Assembly: GCF_900585905.1 (NCBI RefSeq)
Contig: NZ_UTVH01000010.1
Span: 1 to 64,000, forward strand
DNA: 64,000 nt
Source: Pseudomonas viridiflava
Lineage (GTDB): Bacteria > Pseudomonadota > Gammaproteobacteria > Pseudomonadales > Pseudomonadaceae
Direction of reading: 5' to 3'
Shown here: positions 35,110-45,240 of the stretch, in pieces
Layout of the letters: each line of letters opens with the position of its first letter
Position numbering within the stretch: position 1 is the stretch's first letter
The notes under the pieces: generated by a model
The model's input: the letters and a program-made list of their open reading frames with translations, nothing else
Databases searched by the model: none
What the model was told of the DNA's origin: nothing
Translations under genes and position numbers: made by a program

Positions 35110-37086
35110 TCAGCGAAAACGATCAACCTCGGTACGCAGTTCGGCGGCCAGGGTGCTCAGTTCTTCTGCAGTGACGGCCAGGTGTGACACCACTTCGCGC
35201 TGCTCGCTGTTGGTCATGGCGATGCTTTGCAGGTTGCTGCTGAGCAGGGTGGCGGTGCTGCTCTGCTCTTGGGTGGCGGTGGTAATGGCCGCGAATTGCT
35301 GGCCCGCAGAACGGCTTTGTTCGTCGATCTGCTCCAGTGCAGCGGCGACCTTGGCGTTGCGTGCCAGGCCTTCCTGCATTTGCGCGTTGCCTTGCTGCAT
35401 GGTGGTGATGGCGTTGCCCGTTTCCTGCTGGATGCTGGTGATCATCCCGGAAATCTCGTTGGTCGCATCCCGAGTACGTGTCGCCAGGCTGCGCACTTCA
35501 TCGGCGACCACCGCAAAACCGCGGCCTTGCTCGCCCGCGCGGGCGGCCTCGATGGCGGCGTTCAACGCCAGCAGGTTGGTCTGATCGGCAATCGAGGTGA
35601 TCACGCCGACGATGCTGCCGATTTCCTGCGAGCGCTGCCCCAGGGTGTTGATCACCGCTGCGGTGCTGTTGATCGATGCCGCGATCTGCTCAAGCGAAGA
35701 CGAAGCTTCCTGCATGGATGCCCGACCGATGCGGGTCTGCTGGGCGTTTTCCTGAGCCAGGCGCTCGGTGTTGCCCATGTTGTCGGCGATGTTGAGCGAG
35801 GTGGCGCTGAATTCTTCAACCGCCCCGGCCATGCTGACGATCTCGCCCGACTGCTGCTCCATGCCGCGATACGCGCCGCCCGACAAACCGGACAATTCAG
35901 TGGCGCGGCTGCTGACCTGCTGCGCCGCAGTGCGGATCTGCGAGACCATGTTCGACAGCGCTTCACCCATCTTGTTGAAGCTGGTTGCCAGTTGACCGAT
36001 TTCGTCATGACTGTTGATGTTCAGGCGCGCGCTCAAATCGCCTGCACCCAGGGCTTCGGCCTGACGCACCAGCTCCGACAACGGGCGCAATTTGCTGCGC
36101 AGCAGCCAGACCGCCGAGATCACTGCAATCAGCATCGCCAGCAGGCTGCCAATGGCCAGCTGCGTGCCGACGCTCCAGGTCACGGCGCTGATTTCCTCCT
36201 CCGGCATGGTCGCCAGGACCGACCAGGGGCCGTCGTTGAATGGCTGCGCGACACTGTAGAAATCCTGGGTGCCGTCGCTCCAGATCACGCCCTTGCCCGG
36301 TTGCTTGATCACGTCGGCAACCGATTTGGCGGCCTGATCAGGCGATTGGATTCCCGCAGGCGGCACCAGCCAGGTGTTCTGAGCATCCAGCAACGCCAGC
36401 GAACCGGTCTTGCCGATGCGGAAGTTTTTCAGGTCCTGGAACTGCTTGTTCTGCGCGTCGGTGTAATCGAAACCCACGAACAACACGGCGATCACTTTGC
36501 CCGAACGGTCAGCGACCGGTGTGTACTGCGTCATGTAATAACGCTCGAACAGCACGGCCTTGCCGACGTAACCCTGGTTGGCGATCAAGCGGTCATAGGC
36601 CGGGCCTTTGCGATCAAGCATCGTGCCGATGGCGCGGCTGCCGTCCTGCTTGGTCAGCGAGGTGCTGATGCGGATGAAGTCGTCGCCGCTGCGCACGAAA
36701 ATCGTCGCCACGCCTGCAGTCATCTGGCGGAATTCGTCGACTTCCTTGAAGTCGTTGTTCAGCGCGCTGGTGCCCAGCATCAGACTCGGCGCCTGCATCC
36801 CGGCGACGCTGATCGGCTGATCGTTTTGCACCGTCAGGCCACCGGCAAAACGCTTCTCGAACAGACCGCTCAAACGCTGGGTGCTGTCACGCAAGGTGCT
36901 GTGGAAGGTGTTCAACTGATCGGCGAGCAGCCGCGCCTCGCTCGACATGTGCTCTTCGCGGATGACGAGGTTGGCTGAGTCCAGAGACCGCAGCGCGAAT
37001 AAGGTACTGCCTGAGATAACGACTGCCAGAATGACAGCCAGAGCAATACCGAGTTGCGAAGCAATTCGGGCGCGCGGCTTGGACAT
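35110..37086 (-). CDS. Methyl-accepting chemotaxis protein with Cache sensor
   Basis: A 658-residue chemoreceptor. It has an N-terminal membrane helix (about 10-30), a periplasmic Cache_3-Cache_2-type sensor (about 35-315, with [31 protein letters not shown] and [10 protein letters not shown]), a second helix (about 318-340), a HAMP domain and a cytoplasmic signalling domain whose tip is [21 protein letters not shown]. Such Cache receptors detect small molecules and drive flagellar taxis through CheA/CheW. The ligand is unknown. A FliA-type promoter lies 115-140 bases upstream. The ATG at 37086 gives a basic N-terminus ([16 protein letters not shown]) suitable for membrane insertion. Confidence 0.93.
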   Translation of the reverse strand: MSKPRARIASQLGIALAVILAVVISGSTLFALRSLDSANLVIREEHMSSEARLLADQLNTFHSTLRDSTQRLSGLFEKRFAGGLTVQNDQPISVAGMQAPSLMLGTSALNNDFKEVDEFRQMTAGVATIFVRSGDDFIRISTSLTKQDGSRAIGTMLDRKGPAYDRLIANQGYVGKAVLFERYYMTQYTPVADRSGKVIAVLFVGFDYTDAQNKQFQDLKNFRIGKTGSLALLDAQNTWLVPPAGIQSPDQAAKSVADVIKQPGKGVIWSDGTQDFYSVAQPFNDGPWSVLATMPEEEISAVTWSVGTQLAIGSLLAMLIAVISAVWLLRSKLRPLSELVRQAEALGAGDLSARLNINSHDEIGQLATSFNKMGEALSNMVSQIRTAAQQVSSRATELSGLSGGAYRGMEQQSGEIVSMAGAVEEFSATSLNIADNMGNTERLAQENAQQTRIGRASMQEASSSLEQIAASINSTAAVINTLGQRSQEIGSIVGVITSIADQTNLLALNAAIEAARAGEQGRGFAVVADEVRSLATRTRDATNEISGMITSIQQETGNAITTMQQGNAQMQEGLARNAKVAAALEQIDEQSRSAGQQFAAITTATQEQSSTATLLSSNLQSIAMTNSEQREVVSHLAVTAEELSTLAAELRTEVDRFR

Positions 37087-37200
37087 GACGACTCCTGGCC
37101 GAACGTAGGGCCTTGATGACCTCTAGTTACCGTTCAGCTGCATGTAGTTGGTGAGGGAGCGGGGGCGTGCGGCGTTACGACGCAGCCGGGCTTGTACCAC

Positions 37201-37227
37201 TCATCGGCAGGCGGCTCGCTTACTTGA
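37201..37227 (-). promoter_or_regulatory. FliA (sigma28) promoter of the chemoreceptor gene
   Basis: On the minus strand TCAAGTAA-N11-GCCGATGA matches the flagellar sigma28 consensus TAAAGTTT-N11-GCCGATAA with exact spacing. It lies 115-140 bases upstream of the chemoreceptor ATG. Chemoreceptor genes are standard FliA targets in Pseudomonas. Confidence 0.7.
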
Positions 37228-37278
37228 GTAAAGTGCGCGGAAAGTTTGTAGTGACTTACCTGTAGGCAGTGCCCCTGG

Positions 37279-38199
37279 TCAACGCAAGATCTCTACGTCA
37301 GGGATCTGCATGGCGCTGACCTCCTCGCGCAGAAAGTCGCCCAGGCGCTTGAGCCGCTCGGTGCCAGGCCGCGTGCGTGGCCAGACCAGGTAATAATCTT
37401 CGCCGCTGTAGACCGCCGTGCGCCAGGGCAGGCTGAGGCGATTATGGGTGACGTCTTCGGCCACCATCTGCAGGTCGCCCATGGATACGCCGTAGCCCCG
37501 TGCGGCGGCAATCATGCCCAGTTCCAGGGTGTCGAACACCTGCCCACCCTTGAGCGAGACCTGTCCCGATAAGCCGGTGCGCTCAAGCCAGGTCCGCCAG
37601 TCACGACGATCCGGGGTCGGGTGCAGCAGTTCAGCGCTGGCCAGCCGTTCGACATTCCAGGGCTGGTCATCCAGCAGATTCGGCGCGCCCACCGGGATGA
37701 GCAATTCCTCGAACAGGTGGATGGCCTCCCAGTCAGCCGGGAAATGGCCGCGACTGAGCAGTACGGCGCAATCGAACGGCTCCTGGGCAAAGTCCACGAC
37801 GTCGATTTCCATCCACGCGCTTGTCAGTTGCACCTCGTTACCCACCTGCAGATGACGAAAGCGGCTGAGCCGCGCCAGCAGCCAGCGCATGGTCAGGGTA
37901 GGGGGCGCCTTCATGCGCAGGATGCCTTCGTCGATGGACAGCGCATTGCACGCCCTTTCCAGTGCAGAGAAACCGTCACGCACGCCGGGCAACAACGTAC
38001 GCGCCGCTTCGGTTAGCTGGAGGGTGCGGCCGACACGCTGAAACAGACGGCAGGCAAAATGCTCTTCCAGCGTGCGAATATGCCGACTGACGGCGCTCTG
38101 GGTGATCGACAGTTCTTCGCCTGCCCGGGTGAAGGAGCTATGCCGGGCAGCGGCTTCAAATGCGCGCAACGCATAAAGAGGAGGGAGACTACGAGGCAT
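37279..38199 (-). CDS. LysR-family regulator (GcvA-like)
   Basis: A 306-residue regulator with the N-terminal helix-turn-helix (FTRAGEELSITQSAVSRHIRTLEEHFACRLFQR) and a C-terminal type 2 periplasmic-binding fold that binds the inducer. The opening PLYALRAFEAAARHSSFTRA is typical of the GcvA/AmpR subgroup. The ATG at 38199 matches the family start (MPRSLPPLYALRAF); the longer frame from 38229 is rejected. It is divergent from the MATE exporter gene with a 155-base gap, so it may control that exporter. The inducer is unknown. Confidence 0.9.
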   Translation of the reverse strand: MPRSLPPLYALRAFEAAARHSSFTRAGEELSITQSAVSRHIRTLEEHFACRLFQRVGRTLQLTEAARTLLPGVRDGFSALERACNALSIDEGILRMKAPPTLTMRWLLARLSRFRHLQVGNEVQLTSAWMEIDVVDFAQEPFDCAVLLSRGHFPADWEAIHLFEELLIPVGAPNLLDDQPWNVERLASAELLHPTPDRRDWRTWLERTGLSGQVSLKGGQVFDTLELGMIAAARGYGVSMGDLQMVAEDVTHNRLSLPWRTAVYSGEDYYLVWPRTRPGTERLKRLGDFLREEVSAMQIPDVEILR

Positions 38200-38354
38200 T
38201 CGGAACGCTCCTGCGGCGGTAAGCGTCAAGTCTAGCGAATATTGCAGGTATGAGTTTTACTCATGCTGTTGATCTTGTTTATCCCTTTGTGTTTAGCCGC
38301 TGAACTGTCGAAAATGACCCTCTTGCCACTGCCCCCTGAATAGAGCATCGCGCC

Positions 38355-39731
38355 ATGCAACAGCCTGCCATCAAAGAACTCTGGACCATCCTGCGCCTGG
38401 CCGGGCCGCTGATGGCCTCACAGATGGCGCACATGCTGATGGTCTTCACTGACACGGTGATGATGGGGCATATCGGCCCTGACGCCCTGGCCGGTGGCGG
38501 TCTGGGCGCGGCGACCTACAACTTCATCACGTTTTTCTGCGTCGGCGTGATGGCGGCGGTCGGTACGCTGGTTTCAATCCGGCATGGGGCAAATGATCCC
38601 CAAGGCGCCGCCCGCCTGACTCAGGCCGGTATCTGGCTGGCCTGGGGCATGGCCCTGGTCGCCATGCTGATCCTGTGGAATCTGGAACCCATCCTGCTGC
38701 ATTTCGGCCAGACCGAATCCAACGTACACATGGCCGGTCAGTTTCTGATCACCTTGCCACTGGCGTTGCCCGGCCTGCTGACCTTCATGGCGTTGCGCGG
38801 CTTCACCAGTGCGCTGGGGCGCGCCGGGCCGGTCATGGCGATCAGCCTGTGCGGCGCGCTGGCCAATTACCTGCTTAATTACGCTTTTATCCATCAGATG
38901 TTCGGCCTGCCCAGCTTGGGCTTGATGGGCATCGGCCTGGTCACGGCTGTGGTCACCAACGCCATGGCGCTGGCGCTGGCGCTGCACATTCGTCGCCACA
39001 GCGCCTATGCGGCGTACCCGATCCGCGCAGGCTTCTGGCAGATTTCGCGCAGCCACGTCAAAGAGCTGTGGCGCCTGGGTCTGCCGATTGGCGGCACTTA
39101 TGCCGTTGAAGTCGGGCTGTTCACGTTTGCGGCCTTCTGCATGGGCGCCATGGGCAGCACGCAAATGGCGGCTCACCAGATCGCGCTGCAAACGGTATCC
39201 ATGGCCTTTATGGTGCCCGTGGGGATTTCCTACGCCGTGACCATGCGTATCGGTCAGCACTACGGCGCTGGCAACCTGCTGCTGGCGCGCACTGCCGGGC
39301 GCGCCGGCATCCTCTTTGGATCAATCGTCATGCTGGGTTTCGGCCTGCTGTTCTGGCTGGCACCGCAGGTGGTCATCGGTCTGTTTCTCGATATCAACGA
39401 CCCCAAATTTGCCGACATCGTCGAGCTTGCGGTCAAGCTGCTGGCGATTGCTGCCTGGTTCGAGCTTTTCGATGGCGCCCAGACCATCGCCATGGGCGCC
39501 CTTCGTGGGTTCAGGGATGCGCGCACTACGTTTCTGGTGGGGCTGGCCAGTTATTGGCTGGTGGCGGCGCCTGCCGCGCTGTTATTCGGTTTCTACACCG
39601 GGCATGGTGCGACGGGCGTCTGGTGGGGCCTGGCGTTGGGCCTGTTCTGCGCCGCGCTGGCGCTGGTCTGGGCGTTCGAACGCAAGACCTCACGGCTATT
39701 GCGCAATCAGGCAAGCCTTGTCGCTGCGTAG
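38355..39731 (+). CDS. norM: MATE-family multidrug/cation exporter, NorM-like
   Basis: A 458-residue protein with twelve predicted membrane helices and the MATE repeats (LAGPLMASQMAHMLMVFTDTVMMG near the start, GLPIGGTYAVEVGLFTFAAF in the middle, AHQIALQTVSMAFMVPVG). NorM-type proteins export cationic drugs and dyes in exchange for sodium or protons. The length matches NorM. It is divergent from the LysR gene and has no adjacent membrane-fusion partner, as expected for MATE. The ATG at 38355 follows a TAGAGCATCGC leader. Confidence 0.9.
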   Translation: MQQPAIKELWTILRLAGPLMASQMAHMLMVFTDTVMMGHIGPDALAGGGLGAATYNFITFFCVGVMAAVGTLVSIRHGANDPQGAARLTQAGIWLAWGMALVAMLILWNLEPILLHFGQTESNVHMAGQFLITLPLALPGLLTFMALRGFTSALGRAGPVMAISLCGALANYLLNYAFIHQMFGLPSLGLMGIGLVTAVVTNAMALALALHIRRHSAYAAYPIRAGFWQISRSHVKELWRLGLPIGGTYAVEVGLFTFAAFCMGAMGSTQMAAHQIALQTVSMAFMVPVGISYAVTMRIGQHYGAGNLLLARTAGRAGILFGSIVMLGFGLLFWLAPQVVIGLFLDINDPKFADIVELAVKLLAIAAWFELFDGAQTIAMGALRGFRDARTTFLVGLASYWLVAAPAALLFGFYTGHGATGVWWGLALGLFCAALALVWAFERKTSRLLRNQASLVAA

Positions 39732-39751
39732 CTGTCGGCAGCGGCGCCCGG

Positions 39752-41422
39752 TCAATCGGCGCTCAAGGCGCCCGGTTGCAGGGTATCGAAGGTCAGGTAT
39801 TCGATCAGGTCCGGCAGCGCCAGCGGTTTGCTGATCAGGTAACCCTGCACCTGGTCGCAGCCATAGCCCCTCAGTAACGCCAGCTGCTCGGCGGTCTCCA
39901 CACCTTCAGCGACGACGCCAAGGCTGAGGTTGTGCGCCAGGTTGATCATGGCGTGAACCAGCTTGCGGTTTTCTTCGCGCTGGCCCATTTCGCCGACGAA
40001 GCTCTTGTCGATCTTGAGCAGGGCGATGGGCAGATTGTTTAGGTGCACGAAAGAGGAGAAGCCGGTGCCGAAGTCGTCCAGGGAAAAGCGCACGCCCAGG
40101 CGACCCAGCGCGTCCATGGTCTGCTTGACCAGATCGCTGCGGCGCATGACCGCCGTTTCGGTCAGCTCGAATTCAAGCCAGCGAGCGTCGATGTCGCGTT
40201 CGGCAATCAGCCGGCTCAGGGTCGCCAGCAACTGGTTGTCCTGAAACTGGCGAAACGACAGGTTGATCGCCATATGCAACGGCGCCAGCCCCTGTTCGAG
40301 CATGGCTTGCATGTCGCGCAGCGCCCGGGAGATGACCCAGTAGCCCAGCGGCACGATCAGCCCGCTCTGCTCGGCCAGCGGCACGAACTCGCTGGGCGGC
40401 AGCAGGCCTCGCTCCTGATGGCGCCAGCGCACCAGCGCTTCGAGCCCGACGATGCGACCGCTGCTCAGGCACAGTCTTGGCTGGTAATGCAGCTCCAGCT
40501 CGTCACGGCGCAGCGCCCGGCGCAGTTCGGTTTCCAGATCGGCCAGGCTGCGCGCATTGCGGTTGATTCGCTCGTTGAAGACATGGAAGGTGCAGCCCTG
40601 CACGCCCTTGGCTTGTTGCATGGCGATGTGCGCGTGCCACATCAACGGGTCCGCACCTGCGTCGGCGCGGGAATGGGCGATGCCCAGGCTGCAGCCGATG
40701 AGCAGGCTTTCGCCGTCGATCCAGTAAGGCTCGGACAACGCTTCGGTGATGCGTTCGGCCATCCATTCGGCCCGTTGCGGGGCGCGGCGGGTGTCAATCA
40801 GCAGTGCAAACTCGTCGCTGCCCAAGCGGGCGATCTGGTCGCCCACCTCCAGCTGGCCCTTGAGCCGCGCGACGACTTGCAGGATCAAACGGTCGCCTGC
40901 TTGATGACCCAGCGCATCGTTGGCGCGACGGAAGTTGTCCAGGTCCAGATGGCCCAGCGCCAGACCGCGCCCTTCATTCTCCAGTAGACGGGCAGCCAGC
41001 AGCGTCTGAAACCCCTGCCGGTTGGCGATGCCAGTGAGCGTGTCCTGCTCCGCCAGACGCTGCAAGGTAGCTTCCAGCAGCGCCCGCTCGCTGACGTGGC
41101 GCAGGCAGCTGCGCAAGGTGGCCGGAGTCAGCTCGCTGCGCACCAGCCAGTCGCTGGCGCCCACCGGTGCACTGTGCGGCTCCTCTTCAACCAGCAGGAT
41201 CAGCGGCAGATTGCAGCGCCCTGGCGGCGGGCGGAGTTCGGCCGTGGTCAGCAACACGTTGCAACGCTCATCGCTGGCCGCCTCGCGCACCTCGCTCCAG
41301 TGCGCCAGGCATTGCACATCGGCAGGGCCCGGCTCGGTGGTCAGGCACTTGCTTAACAATGCCAGCCACTCCCCCGATGGGGCCAGCAATAGCAACCGCA
41401 AAGGTTGGACGGGCGTAAGCAA
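39752..41422 (-). CDS. GGDEF/EAL protein, likely cyclic-di-GMP phosphodiesterase
   Basis: A 556-residue cytoplasmic protein with a degenerate receiver-like N-terminus (1-115), a GGDEF domain (about 125-290) and an EAL domain (about 300-550). The cyclase signature reads GSDEF in ARLGSDEFALLID, so cyclase activity is doubtful. The EAL domain is intact: EALVRWRHQERG, NLSFRQFQ, ELTETAVM, DDFGTGFSSF, KIDKSFV and VAEGVET. It therefore probably degrades c-di-GMP. The position before rep matches P. aeruginosa PA5295 (ProE), a phosphodiesterase that lowers exopolysaccharide. The start at 41422 gives MLTPVQPLRLLLLAPSGEW. Confidence 0.9.
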   Translation of the reverse strand: MLTPVQPLRLLLLAPSGEWLALLSKCLTTEPGPADVQCLAHWSEVREAASDERCNVLLTTAELRPPPGRCNLPLILLVEEEPHSAPVGASDWLVRSELTPATLRSCLRHVSERALLEATLQRLAEQDTLTGIANRQGFQTLLAARLLENEGRGLALGHLDLDNFRRANDALGHQAGDRLILQVVARLKGQLEVGDQIARLGSDEFALLIDTRRAPQRAEWMAERITEALSEPYWIDGESLLIGCSLGIAHSRADAGADPLMWHAHIAMQQAKGVQGCTFHVFNERINRNARSLADLETELRRALRRDELELHYQPRLCLSSGRIVGLEALVRWRHQERGLLPPSEFVPLAEQSGLIVPLGYWVISRALRDMQAMLEQGLAPLHMAINLSFRQFQDNQLLATLSRLIAERDIDARWLEFELTETAVMRRSDLVKQTMDALGRLGVRFSLDDFGTGFSSFVHLNNLPIALLKIDKSFVGEMGQREENRKLVHAMINLAHNLSLGVVAEGVETAEQLALLRGYGCDQVQGYLISKPLALPDLIEYLTFDTLQPGALSAD

Positions 41423-41634
41423 ACTAGCTCCCTAGACTCGTAAAGAGACAAACGGACGCTCTGGACGGGGAGCGATCAACGCTTTTGCAGCGTTTGAATG
41501 AGCAAATGTAACAAAATCAGCAAAATTAGATAGCCGCGCACGCTTAACGGGGCTGCAATGGCGGACGGTCGCTGCACAATCGCCGCAGCCTGTTAAAATG
41601 CCCGCCCATTTCGTCACTGACTCGATTTTTCCTT

Positions 41635-43644
41635 ATGTCCCGACTCAATCCTCGGCAACAAGAAGCCGTGAACTACGTCGGCGGCCCTCTTCTGGTGCTT
41701 GCCGGTGCGGGCTCCGGCAAGACCAGCGTGATCACGCGCAAGATCGCCCATCTGATCCAGAACTGCGGCGTACGCGCGCAGTACATCGTTGCCATGACGT
41801 TTACCAACAAGGCGGCCCGCGAAATGAAGGAGCGGGTCGGCACGCTGTTGCGCGCAGGCGAAGGCCGCGGCCTGACGGTGTCGACGTTCCACAATCTGGG
41901 CCTCAACGTGATCCGCAAGGAGCACACGCGGCTGGGCTACAAGCCGGGGTTTTCGATCTTCGACGAGACCGACGTCAAGGCCTTGATGACCGACATCATG
42001 CAAAAAGAGTATTCCGGCGACGACGGTGTCGACGAAATCAAGAACATGATCGGCTCGTGGAAAAACGATCTGATCCTGCCACCTGAAGCCCTGGCCAATG
42101 CGCGCAACCCCAAGGAGCAGACCGCCGCCATCGTCTACACCCACTATCAGCGCACGCTCAAGGCCTACAACGCGGTGGACTTCGATGACCTGATCCTGCT
42201 GCCGGTGAAGCTGTTTCAGGAGCACGCCGACATTCTGGAGAAGTGGCAGAACAAGGTTCGCTACCTGCTGGTGGACGAGTACCAGGACACCAACGCCAGC
42301 CAGTACCTGCTGGTGAAACTGCTGATAGGCATGCGCAACCAGTTCACGGTCGTGGGTGACGATGACCAGTCGATCTACGCCTGGCGCGGCGCGCGGCCGG
42401 AAAACCTGATGCTGCTCAAGGACGACTATCCCTCGCTGAAAGTGGTCATGCTGGAGCAGAACTATCGCTCCACCAGCCGCATCCTGCGGTGCGCCAACGT
42501 GCTGATCGCCAACAACCCGCATGCCTTCGAAAAGCAGCTGTGGAGCGAAATGGGCCATGGCGACGAGATCCGCGTGATCCGCTGCCGCAACGAGGACGCC
42601 GAAGCGGAGCGGGTCGCTGTCGAGATTCTCAGCCTGCATTTGCGCACGGATCGGCCCTACAGTGACTTCGCGATCCTTTATCGCGGCAACTACCAGGCCA
42701 AGCTGATCGAGCTGAAGTTGCAGCACCATCAGGTGCCGTATCGCCTGTCGGGTGGCAACAGTTTCTTCGGCCGCCAGGAAGTGAAAGACCTGATGGCCTA
42801 TTTTCGATTGCTGGTCAATCCGGACGATGACAACGCCTTTCTGCGGGTCATCAACGTGCCACGGCGAGAGATCGGCTCCACCACCCTGGAAAAACTCGGC
42901 AACTACGCCACCGAACGCAAGATTTCCATGTACGCCGCCACCGACGAGATTGGCCTGGGCACGCACCTGGACAGCCGTTACACCGACCGCCTGCAACGCT
43001 TCAAGCGCTGGATGGACGGCGTACGCCAGCAGTGCGCGCAGAATGACCCTATCGCCGCGCTGCGCAGCATGGTCATGGACATCGACTACGAAAACTGGCT
43101 GCGGCAGAACAGCTCCAGCGACAAGGCTGCCGACTACCGCATGGGCAACGTCTGGTTCCTGATCGAGGCGTTGAAGAACACCCTCGAAAAGGACGAAGAA
43201 GGTGGCATGACCATTGAAGAGGCCATCGGCAAGCTGGTGCTGCGTGACATGCTGGAGCGTCAACAGGAGGAAGAGGACGGCGCCGAAGGGGTGCAGATGA
43301 TGACCCTGCACGCGTCCAAGGGGCTTGAATTCCCTTACGTGTTCATCATGGGCATGGAGGAGGAAATCCTGCCTCACCGCTCCAGCATCGAAGCCGATAC
43401 CATCGAGGAAGAACGCCGCCTGGCTTACGTCGGGATCACCCGCGCGCGACAGACGCTGGCGTTCACCTTTGCCGCCAAACGCAAGCAGTATGGCGAAATC
43501 ATTGATTGTTCGCCGAGCCGCTTCCTGGATGAGCTGCCACCGGACGATCTGGCCTGGGAGGGCAACGATGACACCCCGACCGAGGTGAAAGCGGTGCGTG
43601 GCAATACGGCGTTGGCGGATATCCGCGCGATGCTTAAAAGATAA
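41635..43644 (+). CDS. rep: ATP-dependent DNA helicase Rep
   Basis: A 669-residue superfamily 1A helicase that moves 3' to 5' and helps the replisome pass protein blocks. Motifs seen are Walker A GAGSGKTSV, motif II LVDEYQDTN, motif III VVGDDDQSIYAWRGA, motif IV LEQNYRSTSRI, motif V MMTLHASKGLEFPYVF and motif VI YVGITRARQTL. The length matches E. coli Rep (673). The ATG at 41635 gives MSRLNPRQQEAVNYV. It is divergent from the GGDEF/EAL gene over 212 bases, and xpt follows after 45 bases. Confidence 0.96.
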   Translation: MSRLNPRQQEAVNYVGGPLLVLAGAGSGKTSVITRKIAHLIQNCGVRAQYIVAMTFTNKAAREMKERVGTLLRAGEGRGLTVSTFHNLGLNVIRKEHTRLGYKPGFSIFDETDVKALMTDIMQKEYSGDDGVDEIKNMIGSWKNDLILPPEALANARNPKEQTAAIVYTHYQRTLKAYNAVDFDDLILLPVKLFQEHADILEKWQNKVRYLLVDEYQDTNASQYLLVKLLIGMRNQFTVVGDDDQSIYAWRGARPENLMLLKDDYPSLKVVMLEQNYRSTSRILRCANVLIANNPHAFEKQLWSEMGHGDEIRVIRCRNEDAEAERVAVEILSLHLRTDRPYSDFAILYRGNYQAKLIELKLQHHQVPYRLSGGNSFFGRQEVKDLMAYFRLLVNPDDDNAFLRVINVPRREIGSTTLEKLGNYATERKISMYAATDEIGLGTHLDSRYTDRLQRFKRWMDGVRQQCAQNDPIAALRSMVMDIDYENWLRQNSSSDKAADYRMGNVWFLIEALKNTLEKDEEGGMTIEEAIGKLVLRDMLERQQEEEDGAEGVQMMTLHASKGLEFPYVFIMGMEEEILPHRSSIEADTIEEERRLAYVGITRARQTLAFTFAAKRKQYGEIIDCSPSRFLDELPPDDLAWEGNDDTPTEVKAVRGNTALADIRAMLKR

Positions 43645-44262
<618 letters not shown>

Positions 44263-44274
44263 TTGTTAAAACCG

Positions 44275-44362
44275 GTAGGAGCGCACGAGCAGCGCGAGGC
44301 CGCGATGGCGCTGTATCAGACAGACCGCTATCGCGGCCTCGCGCTGCTCGTGCGCTCCTACA
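44275..44362. repeat. Single long hairpin repeat between xpt and radC
   Basis: TAGGAGCGCACGAGCAGCGC at 44278 and GCGCTGCTCGTGCGCTCCTA at 44341 are exact complements, and the stem continues through GAGGCCGCGAT/ATCGCGGCCTC, giving a stem of about 31 bases over a loop of about 22. It is the same element as at 1-350 and 26156-26745 but nearly perfect, and it lies between the converging xpt and radC genes. Confidence 0.88.
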
Positions 44363-44387
44363 GAACCTGCATTTCGGTTCGGCAAGG

Positions 44388-45062
44388 CTATATCAACCCG
44401 CATTCCACCATCGACAGCGGGTCGCCGTCGCCGATGATGACGTGGTCCAGCACCTTCACGTCAACCAGCCAGAGCGCGTCACGCAGACGCTTGGTCAGGT
44501 CTATGTCGGCCTGGCTGGCGTCGGTGACACCTGAAGGGTGGTTGTGGCAGAGAATCAGGCTGGCAGAGTTGTGCACCATGGCGCGTTTGACCACTTGGCG
44601 CGGGTGGACATGTGCGCTGTTGATTGAGCCGTGAAACAGCACTTCAAACGCTTGCACCCGGTGTTTGTTGTCGAGAAAAAGGCAGCCAAACACCTCATGC
44701 GGCTCATCGCGCAGCAACGATTTCAGGTAGGCACGTACCTGCGTCGGGCTTTCCAGTGCTGATTCGCGCTTGAGATTTTGTGCCATGTGCCGGCGGGCCA
44801 TTTCCAAGACAGCTTGTAACTGAGCGAACTTCGCAGGGCCCAGACCCAGGTGCGAGCTGAATGTGCTCAGGTCGGCGTCCAGCAATTGCCGCAGCCCGCC
44901 AAATTGATTCAACAGGTAACGAGACAGGTCGACAGCGCTTTTTCCGGCCACGCCGGTGCGCAGGAAAATCGCCAGCAGTTCAGCGTCGGACAGGCTGCCC
45001 GAACCCAGTTCCAGCAGCCGCTCGCGCGGGCGTTCGGCCGCAGGCCAATTACGAATACTCAT
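44388..45062 (-). CDS. radC: RadC-family JAB/MPN-domain protein
   Basis: A 224-residue protein of the RadC family. It has a helix-hairpin-helix N-terminus ([40 protein letters not shown]) and a JAB metalloprotein domain with [17 protein letters not shown] and the metal motif [14 protein letters not shown]. Despite the name, a DNA-repair role is not established for this family. The ATG at 45062 ([17 protein letters not shown]) is the conserved start. It is divergent from coaBC with 178 bases between. Confidence 0.93.
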   Translation of the reverse strand: MSIRNWPAAERPRERLLELGSGSLSDAELLAIFLRTGVAGKSAVDLSRYLLNQFGGLRQLLDADLSTFSSHLGLGPAKFAQLQAVLEMARRHMAQNLKRESALESPTQVRAYLKSLLRDEPHEVFGCLFLDNKHRVQAFEVLFHGSINSAHVHPRQVVKRAMVHNSASLILCHNHPSGVTDASQADIDLTKRLRDALWLVDVKVLDHVIIGDGDPLSMVECGLI

Positions 45063-45240
45063 AGCACCTCCCTGTGTGTGGGCGCCGCTGTTCCGGTGCG
45101 GACGCTGTGCTATCTTAGCCCATCTTTTTTGCGCGGCGATCGGCCTGCGGCAGTTGCCCTTCACGCGCCAGTGCCGCGTCGGCAACAGCGCCTACAGGCA
45201 TCATCGCCGTCGCGTATCAATCGACTGGAAAGGCAGGCCT

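Noticed and set aside
41614-43377. 587-residue open frame opposite rep
   Set aside because: Rep is unmistakable; the reverse frame is compositional shadow without a start context.
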